A stretch of DNA of 13,092 nt from JAHJTW01 sp964545545 (GTDB taxonomy: Bacteria > Krumholzibacteriota > Krumholzibacteriia > LZORAL124-64-63), in NCBI GenBank assembly GCA_964545545.1, contig CAZJGK010000083.1, positions 1 to 13,092 on the forward strand, in the 5' to 3' direction. Position numbers and translations under genes: made by a program. The notes below the pieces were generated by a model that had not been told where the DNA came from, did no database searches, and worked only from the letters and a program-made list of their open reading frames with translations. Each line of letters opens with the position of its first letter. Within the stretch, counting starts at the first letter, position 1. Below, in pieces: positions 1 through 7,161 of the stretch.

Positions 1-1781
1 GTGCTGCCCTTGTAGTTGTTGTTATCCGAGCGGATGCTCACGCCTCCCGCCACACCGCCCCCGTCGACCTGGGCGCCAAGATCATAGGTGCAGTGGGATT
101 GGCTCCAGTCCACCAGGTTACCGAAAAAAGTGAAATGGGCGTATCCTCTCACGGTGACGTTGTCGAACTGATGCTGGACTTCGTACTTGGTCGTCACCGC
201 GACCTCGTCCAGACTCATGTGGTCAAGCCCCAGGGTCAAGTGGCCGGCTTCGCTGTCCATCAGGTCGATCTGGAATTTCTGGGCGATGGTCGAGGACACG
301 AAATCCACCGCCACATGGGGCGAAATGGCCGCGGCCACACCGAGAATCGCCAGGTTGGTCATGTTCAGGGACTCCGCATCCAGGTGCAGGTTGGCCAGCC
401 CCCACTTCCAGTTGCCATCGGTGATCCTCTCGTTGGTGAGCGTCACCGTGGCCGAGCCGATGCCGGCCAGCTTGATGTCCGCCGCAGTGGCAACATTGCC
501 CTGGAAGATGAGCTGGTGGGTGCCCGTCAAATCGGACGAGAAGTTCAGGTTGTCGAGACCCGTGTTGCCGACCAGCGACATGGCCGCGTTCGCCTCGGCC
601 CTCACATCCACGTCGATGAATTTCAAGGCGTTGTCCAGAAAATCAAGGTCGCTGGTCCCGGACAGGCGGGCGCTTCCGGCCACCGACGCGTTGTTGCCCT
701 GGTTGCCTACCAGGCGGTAGTCGCCGACCAGCGTCGAGCCACCGCCCAGGTTCAGGATGAAATCGTCGCCCAGATCGCAATTGGAGATCAGGCTGCCGGC
801 TGCCCGGTCTTCGGCCGCCGCCGACTTGGCGACGAATCCAGGCTCGGCCGCGGGGCAGGGAATCCCCTTGACCCCACCGATATTGACGGCCGTAGCGGCC
901 GGCAGATGGACTCCCGTCAGGGCCACTCTCCGGTTGGCGTCGAGAATCAAACCACCGGGCGCAGCGATGGTGAACCCACTGAGGTTCACCGCCCCGCCTG
1001 CCGAGATGGTCAACGGGGCCCCGGCGGGTCCGTTGATCGCCGCGGAATACCCTTCCTCGACGTCGATGCGCAAATCGAAGAGAAAGGTCAGGGAGGAAAC
1101 ATCCTGAGGCGTGCTGGTTCGCCAGGCGATCACGCCCAGGTCCTGGTAGGCAAGATGGGCCTGCAGATAAGCCATGGCGTCGGAGAGCGTGGAGAACTCG
1201 TCGTCCGCGGTCGGCGCCGGGGAATCCACCAGAATGACCGTGAGGCTGTCTCCGGGACTCGGATTTACATTCCCGGCGGTGATCCCATAGGTGCTCAAGT
1301 GGGAAATGAAACTTGTCACGGTGTGGTCCGCGCTGTCCACGTCGCTGGCCGCCAGGGGAACCCAGGCGCCGCCCACCGCGCTGGCCAGTTGTAGATCGGC
1401 GGCCGTACGGCCGACCGGTATCGCCTGGGGATCGTAGGCGATGGACAGGGCAACGGGCTGGGCAAAAGTGGTCCCCTGCGGACCGCAGTCATAACAGGAT
1501 CCCACCAGACCGCCTGCCGGCGGCGCGGCGGCGGGAGCAAGGGTAAAATCTACCGCCGAAGTCAAGGCGGCGGCGGGAACGGTCATCACGGCGACATTAT
1601 CGGCGGAAGTGGCGGCTCCGCCCTCGGGACCGATCCGATTGTCGACCACCGGCGGCACGGTGCCACCGTCATCGCCCCCGCCACAGCCGCTCAAACCTGG
1701 AATTACCGTCAGGGTAAGAATGGTCGTCCAGACCAGAACACGCGGAACAGGATGGATAGAAGACGAGTCCGACCACAGCAT
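1..1781 (-). CDS. Secreted lipoprotein with ZU5-like domain and probable beta-solenoid (partial, C-terminus off the left edge)
   Basis: The minus-strand frame stays open from an ATG at 1781 to base 1, giving 593 residues with no stop. The N-terminus has a hydrophobic segment at about residues 15-30 followed by the lipobox L-S-G-C with Cys33, so a lipid-anchored envelope or surface protein is expected. A Gly/Asp-rich linker follows. Residues about 50-167 look like a ZU5-type domain: IGPEGG start, V.VPA.AL, a GPQGTTFAQPV.L strand, a Trp near 140, and an HTVTSFISHLSTYGI end. A Cys96/Cys99 pair lies inside it. The remainder (about 174-593) has no recognisable catalytic motif. It consists of short strand-like turns rich in Gly, Asn, Ala and Leu, such as LVGNQGNN, LVGNTGLDNL and LIFQGN, as expected of a parallel beta-helix. 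A GGAAGGGG ribosome-binding site lies 5 nt before the ATG. It is 139 nt downstream of the GH92 gene on the same strand. Surface binding or adhesion is inference; a C-terminal enzyme domain could lie outside the window. Confidence 0.82.
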   Translation of the reverse strand, partial: MLWSDSSSIHPVPRVLVWTTILTLTVIPGLSGCGGGDDGGTVPPVVDNRIGPEGGAATSADNVAVMTVPAAALTSAVDFTLAPAAAPPAGGLVGSCYDCGPQGTTFAQPVALSIAYDPQAIPVGRTAADLQLASAVGGAWVPLAASDVDSADHTVTSFISHLSTYGITAGNVNPSPGDSLTVILVDSPAPTADDEFSTLSDAMAYLQAHLAYQDLGVIAWRTSTPQDVSSLTFLFDLRIDVEEGYSAAINGPAGAPLTISAGGAVNLSGFTIAAPGGLILDANRRVALTGVHLPAATAVNIGGVKGIPCPAAEPGFVAKSAAAEDRAAGSLISNCDLGDDFILNLGGGSTLVGDYRLVGNQGNNASVAGSARLSGTSDLDFLDNALKFIDVDVRAEANAAMSLVGNTGLDNLNFSSDLTGTHQLIFQGNVATAADIKLAGIGSATVTLTNERITDGNWKWGLANLHLDAESLNMTNLAILGVAAAISPHVAVDFVSSTIAQKFQIDLMDSEAGHLTLGLDHMSLDEVAVTTKYEVQHQFDNVTVRGYAHFTFFGNLVDWSQSHCTYDLGAQVDGGGVAGGVSIRSDNNNYKGS

Positions 1782-1805
1782 TACCGCCCCTTCCGGTTGA
1801 GCCTC

Positions 1806-1889
1806 TGCCGGTGCACGGCAACGGTCCGGAACGGAGGGGTACACAGCTAGGGTGATCCCTGTTGCGGTGCCTTGAAAGCCTACCGCAAC
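1806..1889 (-). other. Three consecutive hairpins in the gap between GH92 and the lipoprotein gene
   Basis: The 139-nt gap (1782-1920) contains three perfect inverted repeats. The arms 1861-1868 (GTTGCGGT) and 1882-1889 (ACCGCAAC) form an 8-bp stem with a 13-nt loop. Immediately adjacent, 1849-1860 is AGGG-TGAT-CCCT, a 4-bp stem with a tetraloop. Nearer the lipoprotein start, 1806-1820 is TGCCG-GTGCA-CGGCA. No T-run follows any of them on the minus strand, so a classical intrinsic terminator is not evident. They may be a factor-dependent end for the GH92 transcript, a processing site, or a structured leader of the lipoprotein mRNA. I could not match them to a known riboswitch class. Confidence 0.4.
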
Positions 1890-1920
1890 CCGGGATGCGG
1901 AACAAGTTGAAACTTTAGGT

Positions 1921-4821
1921 TCACTCGATGATCAACTCGTCTACGAAGATGAAGGCTTCGCCGCCGGCACCGGGATGCCAGGCCGGCAGCAGCCCGTAGT
2001 TGCGGGCGGTGAAGCGGATCGCCCGCAGCGGCGTCCCGTCCAGCATCATGATCAGTTTCTGCGAAAAACTTCCTTCCTCATCATCGGGCACCGTATTGGT
2101 GACGCCTCCTGCTGGCATGAAGGTCTCGCCATCGGTCGAAATCTCGACCTGCAACTCCGTGGGCATCAGGATCCAGGACTTCACATCCTGCAGGAAACTC
2201 GCGCCGGCTTCATGGACCGGCACCGGCTCGGGGAAATCAACCGTCGCGATGAAATCCTGGCCCTGGTATCCCTGCCAACCGCCGGTGCGCCAATGCTCGT
2301 CGCCAAATACACCATCAATCAGCGCATTCGCCCCTCCGGCCGTGTACTGGCTGTTGGGAACCGAACCCAGGGTCACGGCCCAATCGTGGGGCATCACACG
2401 GAACGTGGCGGTGACCACCGGGCTCTTCAGGCCATCCTTGGCAACCGCCGCAAACCGCAGGGTGGTGGTCTTGTCGATGGTGACAGGACCGTCATAGGGC
2501 CGGCCGTCACCAGGTTCGCGGTTCACATCCTCGGTCCAGAAAATCCTGGCCCCAGGATCGCTGTCGACCAAAGCCACGGGCATGGAGCCGCGGAAACGAT
2601 CACCCGCGGCCTCGGCCCAGGGAGCGGGCTCCACACACACGGCGCTTGCGGCCTGCAAGGGACGATCCTCGGGATCCTGGCCCCAGCGGCCCTCCTTGCC
2701 GAGATGAAACACCAGCTCTCCCCCGGCAATCAACTCGGCGTGGGTCAGATAACTGTGCGTCAGGGGCCGGCCGTTCCAGGTCACCGACGCGACCGCGCCC
2801 CGTCCTTCGCGCCTTGTCGTAAACGTGCGCCCATCCTCGAAACGCATGGTCATCACCGGGAACCGCGGCGGAATCACACACCAGATCCCGTCGCCCGGCG
2901 CAACATCGTAAAGACCATATGCGGCAAGCACATACCAGCTAGACATCTGGCCGCAATCCTCGTTGCCCACCAGACCGTCCGGCGCCGCGGTGTAGAACTC
3001 GTTCAGGATCCTGTCCACACGATCGGCGGTCTGCTGGGGGCGGCCCGCGGCGTGATACAGCCAGGCGACATGATGGCTGGGTTCGTTGCCGTGGGCGTAC
3101 TGCCCCATCAGGCCGGTGATGTCGGCCTGATCCCGGCCGGTGGTAACGCTGGCGATGGTGAACATGGAATCCAGGACGGCGCAGAAGGCCTCGCTGCCGC
3201 CGTACAACTTCTGCAGATCCGCGAGGGCCTGGGGCGCGGCGAAGCGGTATTGCCAGGCGTTGGCCTCGGTGTAGTTGTTGTCCACCCGGCGCGGATCGAA
3301 GGGTTTGAGCCACTGGCCGTTGCGCCGGGGCCGAAAACAGCGCGAGACGGGATCGAACAGGTGCCGCCATGACTGGGCACGAACCGCGAACTGCTGCGCC
3401 ACATCGTCACGCCCCATGGCTCGCGCCATCTTGGCGATGCAATCGTCATCGTAGGCGTATTCGAGGGTCCTGCTCACCGATTCGGATTCCAGATCAGAGG
3501 AGATATATCCGTCGCGCCGATAGGCTTCCAGGCCGAATTGATCCCCCATGGCGGTGGAGACCATGGCACCCAGAGCCGCATCGGCATCGAACCCGCCGAT
3601 CCCCTTGAGGTACGCGTCGGCGATGACCGACACCGCATGATAGCCGATCATGCAGTTGGTCTCATTGCCCGCCAGCTCCCACACCGGCAACCGCCCGCTC
3701 TGCTCGTACTGAGCCAGCATGGTGCCCACAAAATCCCTTGTGCGTCGGCGCTCGACGAGGGTAAACAGCGGATGGGTGGCACGGTAGGTGTCCCACAGGG
3801 AGAACACGGTGTACTGGCGGCGTTCTCCGGCCAGATGGTTATCGCGGTCCATGCCCCGGTAATAATTGTGAAAATCGCTGAACAGGTTGGGCGCCAGGAG
3901 GCTGTGGTACAGGGCCGTGGCCAGGATCGTCTGGTCGTCATCTGAAGCACCCTCCACGGTGAACCGATCCAGTTCTGCCGCCCAGGCCGAACGGGCTTTC
4001 TTTTTCTTGGCCGCAAAATCGAACTGAGCCCACTCCGCCTTCAGGTTATTGTTGGCGCCATCGACGCCCGTGGCCGATATGGCAACCTGCACGATCAGCT
4101 CGCCGCCCTGGTCCCCGAACGACAGCACGGCCTTGGTGACCCGGCCCGCCTCATCCTTGAACAGCTTCGAAGTGGTGAATGGGCGGGAGAATGCGGCCTG
4201 AAAATAGACGACCTGATTCTTTGCCCACCCCGTCGAGCGGCGGTAACCCGTAATTCTATCGTCTAACCACAACGACATATATGCGTCCAGCAGCTGGTCC
4301 CGGTGTTCCAGGTCGATGATCACATGGGCGGGCCGGCCCGCGGGAAACACGTAGCGGTGCAGACCCGTACGCTCGGTGGCGGTCAGCTCCACGTCGATGT
4401 TGTAATCGTCCAGGTGCACCGCGTACCAACCGGCTTCCGCGCGCTCGCTTTTCTTGCTGAAACGCGAGCCGTAGCCCTGATCAACCTGGTCGGGATAACC
4501 GCTGTCCAGGTGCGGCTCCCCTGTGAACGGCATCAGCAAAATATCGCCGTAGTCGCTCACCCCGGTGCCCGACAGGTGGGTGTGGCTGAAGCCGTATATC
4601 ACATGGTCGGAATCGTGGTAACCCGAGCAGCCGTCCCAACCGGTCAGACGGGTGTCGGGGGAAAGCTGGACCATGCCGAAGGGCATGGTCGGTCCGGGGA
4701 AGGTGTGGCCGTGACCGCCGGTGCCGATGAAGGGGTCTACGTGGTCGACCAGGGCCGCAAGACCGCGTACTGGTGTCAGCAGGCACATCAGGGTCAGCAA
4801 CACCAACGAGATTGGCTTCAT
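1921..4821 (-). CDS. Secreted GH92-family alpha-mannosidase with chitobiase-C-like and F5/8-C-like modules
   Basis: The product has 966 residues starting at MKPIS. GH92 enzymes are calcium-dependent, inverting exo-alpha-mannosidases. A signal peptide covers about residues 1-23, with likely cleavage near LAA. Family motifs appear in order: DPFIGTGGHGHTFPGPTMPFG at 29-49, GWDGCSGYHD at 61-70, SLWDTYRATHPLFTL at 341-355, GNETNCMIGYHA at 385-396 (Glu387 fits the family's general acid), GNEPSHH at 578-584 and GNEDCGQMSSWY at 619-630 (the Asp block holding the general base). Residues about 745-808 resemble a chitobiase/hexosaminidase C-terminal Ig-like module (IFWTEDV, YDGPVTI). Residues about 812-966 resemble an F5/8 type C (CBM32-like) domain. 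An in-frame extension to 5031 exists but it reads over the two upstream micro-genes. The ATG at 4821 is preferred because a signal peptide begins there and it overlaps the previous stop (ATGA). GGAG sits only 1 nt before the ATG and AGGGG 9 nt before, so translational coupling probably drives initiation. Linkage specificity cannot be read from the sequence. No sorting-type tail is present. Confidence 0.93.
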   Translation of the reverse strand: MKPISLVLLTLMCLLTPVRGLAALVDHVDPFIGTGGHGHTFPGPTMPFGMVQLSPDTRLTGWDGCSGYHDSDHVIYGFSHTHLSGTGVSDYGDILLMPFTGEPHLDSGYPDQVDQGYGSRFSKKSERAEAGWYAVHLDDYNIDVELTATERTGLHRYVFPAGRPAHVIIDLEHRDQLLDAYMSLWLDDRITGYRRSTGWAKNQVVYFQAAFSRPFTTSKLFKDEAGRVTKAVLSFGDQGGELIVQVAISATGVDGANNNLKAEWAQFDFAAKKKKARSAWAAELDRFTVEGASDDDQTILATALYHSLLAPNLFSDFHNYYRGMDRDNHLAGERRQYTVFSLWDTYRATHPLFTLVERRRTRDFVGTMLAQYEQSGRLPVWELAGNETNCMIGYHAVSVIADAYLKGIGGFDADAALGAMVSTAMGDQFGLEAYRRDGYISSDLESESVSRTLEYAYDDDCIAKMARAMGRDDVAQQFAVRAQSWRHLFDPVSRCFRPRRNGQWLKPFDPRRVDNNYTEANAWQYRFAAPQALADLQKLYGGSEAFCAVLDSMFTIASVTTGRDQADITGLMGQYAHGNEPSHHVAWLYHAAGRPQQTADRVDRILNEFYTAAPDGLVGNEDCGQMSSWYVLAAYGLYDVAPGDGIWCVIPPRFPVMTMRFEDGRTFTTRREGRGAVASVTWNGRPLTHSYLTHAELIAGGELVFHLGKEGRWGQDPEDRPLQAASAVCVEPAPWAEAAGDRFRGSMPVALVDSDPGARIFWTEDVNREPGDGRPYDGPVTIDKTTTLRFAAVAKDGLKSPVVTATFRVMPHDWAVTLGSVPNSQYTAGGANALIDGVFGDEHWRTGGWQGYQGQDFIATVDFPEPVPVHEAGASFLQDVKSWILMPTELQVEISTDGETFMPAGGVTNTVPDDEEGSFSQKLIMMLDGTPLRAIRFTARNYGLLPAWHPGAGGEAFIFVDELIIE

Positions 4822-4958
4822 TCTCCGGTGCCCCTGCTTGCGAAATGTCGGTACAGCAACCAGGTTGCCACCGCCGTCAGCGTGAACAGCGCCGGCGGCA
4901 CCAGCCAGGTCCAGAACCAGCCACCCAGGGGCGAGCCCACAGGCAAGGGTGTCATCAT
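4818..4958 (-). CDS. 46-residue single-span membrane protein between symporter and GH92 genes (micro-protein 2)
   Basis: I do not recognise the family. The frame begins MMTPLPVGSPLGGWFW, has one hydrophobic, Trp-rich segment at about residues 14-36 with a central PP, and ends YRHFASRGTGE. Basic residues after the span suggest N-out/C-in topology. The ATG at 4958 overlaps the stop of the preceding 39-residue gene as ATGA, and its own TGA overlaps the GH92 ATG as ATGA. A GGAAGGA ribosome-binding site lies at 4968-4974, 9 nt upstream. Perfect fit into the overlap chain, a good RBS and a clean membrane span together make it a credible gene despite its size. By analogy with small subunits of secondary transporters (MetS of NSS systems, DUF485 partners of SSS acetate carriers), it could be a structural or regulatory subunit of the symporter; this is inference. 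A longer in-frame start at 5180 exists but would overlap both upstream genes and is not favoured. Confidence 0.72.
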   Translation of the reverse strand: MMTPLPVGSPLGGWFWTWLVPPALFTLTAVATWLLYRHFASRGTGE

Positions 4959-5074
4959 GGTTTTCCGTCCTTCCGGTGCCGCTTGCGGTAGTTCCACCAG
5001 GCCAATCCCAGGCCCAAAAACGAGGCGACATAGGCGATGCTCATCCCTATCAACGTGACCAGCCCCTTGTCCAT
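4955..5074 (-). CDS. 39-residue single-span membrane protein directly after the symporter (micro-protein 1)
   Basis: The 39-residue product starts MDKGLVTLIGMSIAYV. It has one hydrophobic segment at about residues 5-27, then a strongly basic tail (NYRKRHRKDGK), giving a predicted N-out/C-in single span. Its ATG shares one base with the symporter stop (TGATG). A textbook AGGAGG ribosome-binding site at 5082-5087, spacer 7 nt, is embedded in the last codons of the symporter. Its TGA overlaps the next ATG (ATGA). Layout and size match the general class of small accessory proteins encoded next to SSS symporters. The IAY...WN..K arrangement is reminiscent of proteins called 'symporter small accessory protein', but that comparison is from memory and unverified. 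Function is therefore inferred: stabilising, localising or regulating the neighbouring symporter. Confidence that it is translated is good because of the RBS and overlaps. Confidence 0.78.
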   Translation of the reverse strand: MDKGLVTLIGMSIAYVASFLGLGLAWWNYRKRHRKDGKP

Positions 5075-6972
5075 CACCCATCCTCCTGTTCCTGCCAGCG
5101 CAAGCTCTGCTCCTGTTCCTGAACGTAGGCCGCCTGCCGGGTCTCATACTCCCTGGAGATGGCCCGCAGCTTGGGGTCAATGATCCAGTAGATCAGGGCG
5201 ATGGTTCCGATGGTCCCCAGCAAGATCACGAGGCCGCCGGTCTGCAGCAGCAGCGACTTGACCACTCCCAGCATGAGGCCGCCCATGGCCAGGGGCGAAA
5301 GAACAACCACCAGCCAATCCTCGCGGGTCCAGGCGTCGGCTTGTTCGGCGGTCCAGCGACGCCGGATCAACGGCCGCGGACCCTCGGCGTCCTGCGGCGC
5401 ATCCTCGGCGATCAATCCCCGCCGCACCGCCTCACGATGCACCGGCCCCCACCAGCCGATGGGCCGGGTCATGACGTAGTAACGCACCAGGCGGTCCATG
5501 TTCTCGGGCCTGGTGCCCAGGGTCACGGGGATGAAGATCAGCGCTCCCAGGGCCATCAGCAGCCAGAAATTCAGATGATCGGGCAACTTGGGAATCACAC
5601 CGAAGGCGGGCAGGATCCACACGACCAGCCACGAAACACCCAAATTGGCCATCCAGCCCGACAGGTAGCCCCAGGCGTTGAACCGCCACCACACGACCTG
5701 CAGGATATTGGGCAGCCAGATTCCCGCCATCATCAACCACAGGGCGAAGATCAGCCACTTGGTGATCTCCTGCATCATCAGGCCATAGAAGAACGAGCCG
5801 ACGAGCAGCACGAACGTGGCCGCGCGGCCCATCCACACCAGGCGCTGCTGGCCGGCATCCGGATTGATGTACCGCTGGTAGACATCGCGGGTGAAATACA
5901 GGGCGCCCAGGTTCAAATGGCTGCTGATGGTCGAAAGATGGATCGCGAGGATGGCTCCGAAAAATACGCCTACCATGCCGACGGGCAACAGCTCGAAACC
6001 CATACGGAACCAGCCCAGTTCGTAGTCGCCCTGGCTGGCGATGTGCGGCAGCATGGAAAAGAACGCCAGGATGCTCGCGGCCCAGAACCCGTTGCGCACC
6101 AGGGTGACCGCTCCGCCCGCCCACAGGCCGTACGTCGCGTCGCGCACGGTGCGGGCAGACTGGATGCGCTGCGCCTCCACGTACCAGTCGATGCTCGTGC
6201 CCATGCCGAAGCCGCCGATCACGGCGATCACCAGCATGGTCAGAAACCACACGAAGGGGAAATCCCCGCTGAACACTCCGGTGAACGCAAAGGCATCCAG
6301 CCGCCATTGCTGGCCGAGTGCGGTGATGTTCGTGGTGACCGCCGCGGGGCCGCCGGCGGCGGCGATGCCCACCAGGGAGACCAGCACGATGGCAAACACC
6401 GCGACGATCCCCTGCAGGAAATCGCCCATGACCACGCCCCAGTATCCCGCGGCCAGGGTGTAGAAGGCGGTGATCAACGACGGGATCACCAACCCCACCC
6501 ACACCGGCCAGCCGAAGGCCAGCGCACAGACCTTGCCCATGGCCATGCCCACCCAGCCGAGGATGAACATGTTCATGAAGATCTGCCAGCCGGCCATCCA
6601 GCCGCGCAGCATCTCGGCGCCCAGGCCGCCGAAGCGCAGGGTCTGCCACTCGGCCTGGGAATAGGCCAGGGAGCGGCGGAAGATGCGCGCCGAAACGAAC
6701 GCTCCGATGGCCGTCCAGGCAGTGAAGAAGGTGTACCACAGGCCGCGCAGACCGTTGCCGTAGATCACACCGGTGATCCACATGGGTGTGTCGGTGGCGG
6801 TGTGCGTGCTGAACACCGAAGCGGCCGGCAACCACCACGGCAATCCGCGGCCCGCCAGAAAAAAGTCGCTCTCCGAACGCCGCGCCAAACGATAGAAAAA
6901 GCCCGCGCCGCCGACCATCAGCAGCAGGAACGCGACCGACCAGAAAATGTCGAGGGTGGTGAAGTGGCCCAT
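5074..6972 (-). CDS. SSS-family sodium/solute symporter with C-terminal extension
   Basis: A 632-residue polytopic inner-membrane protein of the solute:sodium symporter family (LeuT-like fold). The N-terminus has a hydrophobic span at about 9-28 followed by SESDFFLAGRGLPWWLPA at 33-50, the typical SSS loop into the second span. GYWGVVMGDFLQGIVAV at 176-192 matches the family's conserved Gly...Val...Asp-x-x-Gln block. HLSTISSHLNLGALYFTRDVY at 345-365 matches the TM8 region whose Ser/Thr residues form the Na2 sodium site. After the transporter core come a loop with RPLIRRRWTAEQ (533-544), two further probable spans at about 552-574 and 580-598, and a charged Gln/Glu-rich tail (603-632). The substrate is not readable from sequence. 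Co-translation with a GH92 mannosidase suggests mannose or a mannoside. The ATG at 6972 has only a weak GGGCGG 4 nt upstream. It is first in a coupled four-gene operon. Confidence 0.92.
   Translation of the reverse strand: MGHFTTLDIFWSVAFLLLMVGGAGFFYRLARRSESDFFLAGRGLPWWLPAASVFSTHTATDTPMWITGVIYGNGLRGLWYTFFTAWTAIGAFVSARIFRRSLAYSQAEWQTLRFGGLGAEMLRGWMAGWQIFMNMFILGWVGMAMGKVCALAFGWPVWVGLVIPSLITAFYTLAAGYWGVVMGDFLQGIVAVFAIVLVSLVGIAAAGGPAAVTTNITALGQQWRLDAFAFTGVFSGDFPFVWFLTMLVIAVIGGFGMGTSIDWYVEAQRIQSARTVRDATYGLWAGGAVTLVRNGFWAASILAFFSMLPHIASQGDYELGWFRMGFELLPVGMVGVFFGAILAIHLSTISSHLNLGALYFTRDVYQRYINPDAGQQRLVWMGRAATFVLLVGSFFYGLMMQEITKWLIFALWLMMAGIWLPNILQVVWWRFNAWGYLSGWMANLGVSWLVVWILPAFGVIPKLPDHLNFWLLMALGALIFIPVTLGTRPENMDRLVRYYVMTRPIGWWGPVHREAVRRGLIAEDAPQDAEGPRPLIRRRWTAEQADAWTREDWLVVVLSPLAMGGLMLGVVKSLLLQTGGLVILLGTIGTIALIYWIIDPKLRAISREYETRQAAYVQEQEQSLRWQEQEDG
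5082..5087 (-). promoter_or_regulatory. Shine-Dalgarno site AGGAGG inside the symporter 3' end
   Basis: A perfect AGGAGG lies 7 nt before the ATG at 5074. It is encoded within the Gln-Glu-Asp codons of the symporter's C-terminal tail. Its strength contrasts with the weak site before the symporter itself, and it is the main evidence that the 39-residue micro-gene is independently translated. Confidence 0.75.
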
Positions 6973-7006
6973 GATACCGCCCGGGGTTAGGGGACAGTGG
7001 GATGAC

Positions 7007-7043
7007 GCCGATGATCCGGCGGCGATTATAGGGGGGATCCGGC
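7007..7043 (-). promoter_or_regulatory. Repeats flanking the operon -10 box (possible operator)
   Basis: GATCCGGC occurs at 7013-7020 and again at 7036-7043, 23 bp start to start (about two helical turns), bracketing the TATAAT at 7025-7030. The first copy is also part of a short inverted repeat (GCCG at 7007-7010 with CGGC at 7017-7020). The position would suit a repressor or activator controlling the symporter/GH92 operon. With 8-bp repeats in GC-rich DNA, chance is a real alternative. Confidence 0.25.
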
Positions 7044-7054
7044 ATCAATGACAG
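7025..7054 (-). promoter_or_regulatory. Sigma70-type promoter of the symporter-micro-protein-GH92 operon
   Basis: On the minus strand the -10 box at 7025-7030 is a perfect TATAAT and an 18-nt spacer separates it from CTGTCA at 7049-7054 (4 of 6 matches to TTGACA). Transcription would start near 7018, leaving a leader of about 46 nt before the symporter ATG at 6972. A perfect TATAAT in such GC-rich DNA, in the only sizeable gap upstream of the operon, makes this convincing, although promoter rules for this phylum are not known to me. Confidence 0.55.
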
Positions 7055-7161
7055 TCGGATTATTCAATGCTGAGGCTGCGACATCCCGGCACGACTTCAT
7101 GGGTCTCAGTCGCCTGGAGGGTGACTTGCCCCTCCATGTCGAAAATCAATCGTTTCCTTCC

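Noticed and set aside
93..1394. Long plus-strand open frame (433 codons) opposite the lipoprotein gene
   Set aside because: Its translation is rich in Gly, Arg, His and Gln with no domain motif or signal. The minus frame has a lipobox, a ZU5-like domain and an RBS. This is a shadow of GC-rich coding sequence.
1782..1920. Cyclic-di-GMP or cobalamin riboswitch in the lipoprotein leader
   Set aside because: Short pieces such as CCGGGTTGC are reminiscent, but the conserved cores and full pairing of these classes could not be found.
1975..3372. 465-codon plus-strand open frame opposite GH92
   Set aside because: It lies antisense to conserved GH92 motifs and shows only Arg/Gly/His-biased composition.
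4822..5031. N-terminal extension of GH92 to 5031
   Set aside because: The extension translates the micro-gene region in another frame, has no homology features, and would bury the signal peptide that begins at 4821.
5341..6990. 549-codon plus-strand open frame opposite the symporter
   Set aside because: The product is an implausible His/Gln/Gly/Asp-rich string, while the minus frame is an unmistakable SSS transporter with membrane spans and family motifs.
5432..7048. Second minus-strand open frame (538 codons) overlapping the symporter
   Set aside because: An Arg/His/Gly-rich out-of-frame reading of the same region; the symporter frame explains it.
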